A program made the translations under genes and the position numbers. Of a stretch of DNA of 61,761 nucleotides, positions 59,246 through 61,761 are shown one piece after another; positions within the stretch are counted from its first letter, which is position 1, and each line of letters opens with the position of its first letter. Under the pieces are notes generated by a model. It was not told the DNA's origin. It saw only the letters and a program-made list of their open reading frames with translations, and made no database searches. Source of the stretch: Perkinsus marinus ATCC 50983 (lineage: Eukaryota > Perkinsozoa > Perkinsida > Perkinsidae); assembly GCF_000006405.1 (NCBI RefSeq), contig NW_003216737.1:216758-278518 (forward strand). The letters run 5' to 3'.

Positions 59246-60457
59246 TCTGGTCAATATTTTGGATCTCAATATAGCTGAGTGACACGTTTTTGTCTCGCAG
59301 CTCGGGCGCACCTGATGAATAGCGTGTACCGTTGCTTCCAAAAGGCTCAGAGGAATCAGCACCGAGACAAGGAGAGGTGGGAATGCGAGGAGCCTGTGCA
59401 TCGTCGGGGGACTGGCAAGAACGCAAAGCATCGCCAGGCATTGTGGTCGACAATTAATAACTTGAGCCAACACGGCTACGGTACCAATCTCAACATTATT
59501 GATCGTTCAACAGTGAATTTGATACCACAGCTGCATACGTGCAAGCTGGCACGCAGGCCCACAAGAGAGGTAGCAGGCCTTGGCAGAACACTATAAACTT
59601 GAAGGACTAAAAAGTTGCAGTTGCTCAACAATCATCTAACACATTCCAGTAAAAATGTTTCGTAGATGATGGGAGAAGGTCTATCGTTAATCTGAACGGT
59701 GCTTCAGTGACTGAAGTTCAGTCTATTCTACATACTGGAGAGCTCTGATCACCTTTGACTGCCGTGATGAATGGATGATATACATTATTCATCCGATAGC
59801 TGCCCCAGAGCAAGAACACCCTTCATAGGGCGGCGCCTTCTCGCAGTTTAAAATTGTATCGTGTGGAGACGAGACACTGTTGCGAATCGACGAACACAAC
59901 GATAAATATTGTGCCTATCAGTTCGCAGCTCGCGGAGAATGATTATCCGACAATCTAGTGCGGCGTAGGCGGTGTAGAGTCGGGCTATCTGTCATACAAT
60001 GTGCGCGCGAAACTCAATGACGTGCCCTCTTGGAGTCTGAAACTTAGACTCTTCTGGGGTCCATCAGTGCCAGCAGAAGGCGACAACCGGATATTGTTGA
60101 GTGTACTGCCGGAGTCAAGAACAAGAAGCTCTCAGTTGATCAACTGGAAACAACATTTTGAGACGATACTCCCACTACGGTGGTTCCCGAAGAACATGAG
60201 TTACAAAGAACTACGATAGCCAATCGCATCATACAAACTATCACAATTCTAAAAGCGATGCGATTGTGAGGGAGCTCATCTCCGATATGTCTGTATACAA
60301 CAGCATCGACCCAATGGAAGCTTTATAAGCGTAGCATAATTCCTCAGTGAAAGAATGGTGAATCCGTCAGGTAAACAGTTCGATAGTGAGAGCCTTCAGC
60401 TAGAAGTTCTAGCCTAGAACAATGAAATCATGGCCTATGCCTCTCGTCCGTGGAGTC
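59246..60457. other. Intergenic, no gene seen
   Basis: Would contain the promoter of aspartic protease 2 (minus strand). Short ORFs only. Confidence 0.3.
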
Positions 60458-61714
60458 TCAAAAGTTAATAATGGCACCATAGATCCCAATTCCCATCACA
60501 ACAAAGGCAACCATAGCGAGCAAGGAATGGAGAAGTATCTCCCATACAGGCCAGGGCAGGTGATGCTTTCTCTTTGCCTTCATGTAGCAAGCTATGGGGA
60601 AGAGAGTTGTAATCTGCGTCGAACAAAAAGCACCTATGAGACTTACAATACTGCTGACCTTGGGAATGACAATGGCGAGACCTCCTTCAAGGATCACAAG
60701 AGAAGTTCGACAAAGTAGCGCCGCAATTTTGCACCGACCAACAGACCACCCTTTCCTTTCACCGATGTGGGAACACATTGCATCGATTTGTTTGGCTGTC
60801 GGTGTGAATAAGACCAGATAGTGCGGCAACATGACTGCAAGGATTGCAATATTGATGAGCCACCCAAATACGTCGAGTGTCTGTCCAGGTGGGGAAATTG
60901 CATTCACAATTGTATCGACTGTCGTTAGAAATTGACCATAGCCTACGTATCCTAGCTCCATTACAGATGAATATAATAATGTGATGAAAATGGTCGCGGC
61001 CACCACCGTTTTGGGAAAATTCCCAGGCTTAGTCATATGATAGCAGATAGTGGGTGTCGCCGCAGTGAAGCTGTAGACGAAAAAGTAAGAGGCCAAAGAG
61101 GCTATAAACTCCACTACATTGCTGGGCACGACTGCGAGATTTGCAGGAATGCCATCAGTGGCCATTCTGTCAGCCGATGCAACAATAATAACAATCACCA
61201 TCGCAGAAGCAGACGTTACACCCAAGACCGCGATGAAGCCAACGTCTCTAACCTCCTTTATCCACGAGAAAGGTATACCCACAAGTGTCCACAGCGCGAT
61301 CCAAACACGCCTATCGAGGACTCGAGTCATAGCCGCAGTGGTGTTCCCCATCAAAATAAGCATCGCGACACAGACCGAGATGAGTCCGGCGTGGACGATG
61401 ATCCCGCTGTAGATCGACGCGCCGATGCCGTAGGTGTATCGCATCGCATTTTCGTAAGACCTAACTACTCTGCCTTTGCCCTCGGCGGCGAGGTGTAGAG
61501 TACGCCACAAAATAATGTTGTTGTAGAGGTTCACGAGTGCGGCAAAAATTAGACCAATCAGGGCAGCGAGCCAACCGGATTTTGCTGCCGTACGCGGCAG
61601 TGCCAAGATCCCAACTCCGACACAGCCCATGACAATCGTACTAGCGGCTCTTATCCAGCCCATACCTTTCTGTGGGCTTGCTACCTCAGTAGCTGTTTTG
61701 GGGCTAGCTGGCAT
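60458..61714 (-). CDS. Amino acid/auxin permease-family transporter
   Basis: 418 aa, no intron. After a short cytosolic head (MPASPKTATEVASPQKG) comes the family signature: the first membrane span with GCVGVGILALPRTAAKSGW, the GxGILxLP motif that lines the substrate site of AAAP (SLC32/36/38-type) amino acid carriers. Ten to eleven hydrophobic spans can be counted, ending GIGIYGAIINF at the extreme C-terminus. Expected to move amino acids, probably with protons or sodium, across the plasma or a vacuolar membrane; the substrate cannot be read from sequence. The start is supported by the identical start in the duplicated fragment at 44731. The duplication covers codons 1-57 and the 47 bp upstream in this window. 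Confidence 0.9.
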   Translation of the reverse strand: MPASPKTATEVASPQKGMGWIRAASTIVMGCVGVGILALPRTAAKSGWLAALIGLIFAALVNLYNNIILWRTLHLAAEGKGRVVRSYENAMRYTYGIGASIYSGIIVHAGLISVCVAMLILMGNTTAAMTRVLDRRVWIALWTLVGIPFSWIKEVRDVGFIAVLGVTSASAMVIVIIVASADRMATDGIPANLAVVPSNVVEFIASLASYFFVYSFTAATPTICYHMTKPGNFPKTVVAATIFITLLYSSVMELGYVGYGQFLTTVDTIVNAISPPGQTLDVFGWLINIAILAVMLPHYLVLFTPTAKQIDAMCSHIGERKGWSVGRCKIAALLCRTSLVILEGGLAIVIPKVSSIVSLIGAFCSTQITTLFPIACYMKAKRKHHLPWPVWEILLHSLLAMVAFVVMGIGIYGAIINF

Positions 61715-61761
61715 ATGATGAAAAGAAAAGACTACGCAGGTGCAACTCAGGAGCTCGAGAC

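Noticed and set aside
59246-59473. Upstream ATG extending aspartic protease 2 by 76 residues
   Set aside because: The extension has no similarity to the paralogue, while the ATG at 59245 gives a signal peptide and matching length.

Overview
The window looks like nuclear DNA of an alveolate protist, most likely a Perkinsus-type parasite. This is inferred from gene content: two secreted pepsin-like proteases, a subtilisin, a cathepsin B, a multi-membrane-span amino acid transporter and a small secreted protein, scattered in a repeat-rich, roughly GC-balanced background. There are no operons, no ribosome-binding-site pattern and no recognisable rRNA or tRNA gene. Host genes come in two styles: uninterrupted (aspartic proteases, transporter, secreted protein) and cut by very short GT-AG introns of about 42-83 bp (cathepsin B, kelch-like gene).

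Layout. 1-7 kb: unrecognised AT-rich ORFs, a decayed DIRS-like retroelement and a 280-bp inverted repeat pair. 7.6-12.7 kb: three copies of a Mutator-like (MULE) end, one still carrying a zinc-finger ORF. 13-22.5 kb: gene-poor, with one secreted-protein gene (16.0 kb), retroelement scraps and a MITE family with TATAGATGGGCAG ends. 22.8-23.9 kb: subtilisin gene with two frame changes. 24.5-29.6 kb: a young, whole-looking LTR retrotransposon on the minus strand with 321-bp LTRs and a 5-bp target duplication. It abuts the 3' side of a kelch-like host gene (29.6-30.5 kb, minus). 33.4-35.4 kb: a complete cathepsin B gene, minus strand, nine exons. 36-42.6 kb: retroelement fragments, a 642-bp MITE and the second copy of a C-type-lectin-like repeat. 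44.3-44.8 kb: a chimera joining a dispersed repeat to a copy of the first part of the amino acid transporter gene. 45.9-46.4 kb: the best MITE copy. 47.4-48.5 kb: aspartic protease 1. 48.7-51.2 kb: retroelement fossils and an assembly gap of 100 N. 51.6-52.1 kb: another MITE. 53.1-56.3 kb: a 5'-truncated LINE with RNase H and a two-phase microsatellite tail, followed by a truncated hAT transposase. 58.1-59.2 kb: aspartic protease 2 (minus). 60.5-61.7 kb: amino acid transporter (minus).

The recognisable host genes point to secreted or lysosomal proteolysis and nutrient uptake, as expected of an osmotrophic parasite, but they do not form a visible gene cluster. Much of the rest is mobile DNA and perfect short hairpins. 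Long stretches hold nothing I can identify, and these are stated as such.
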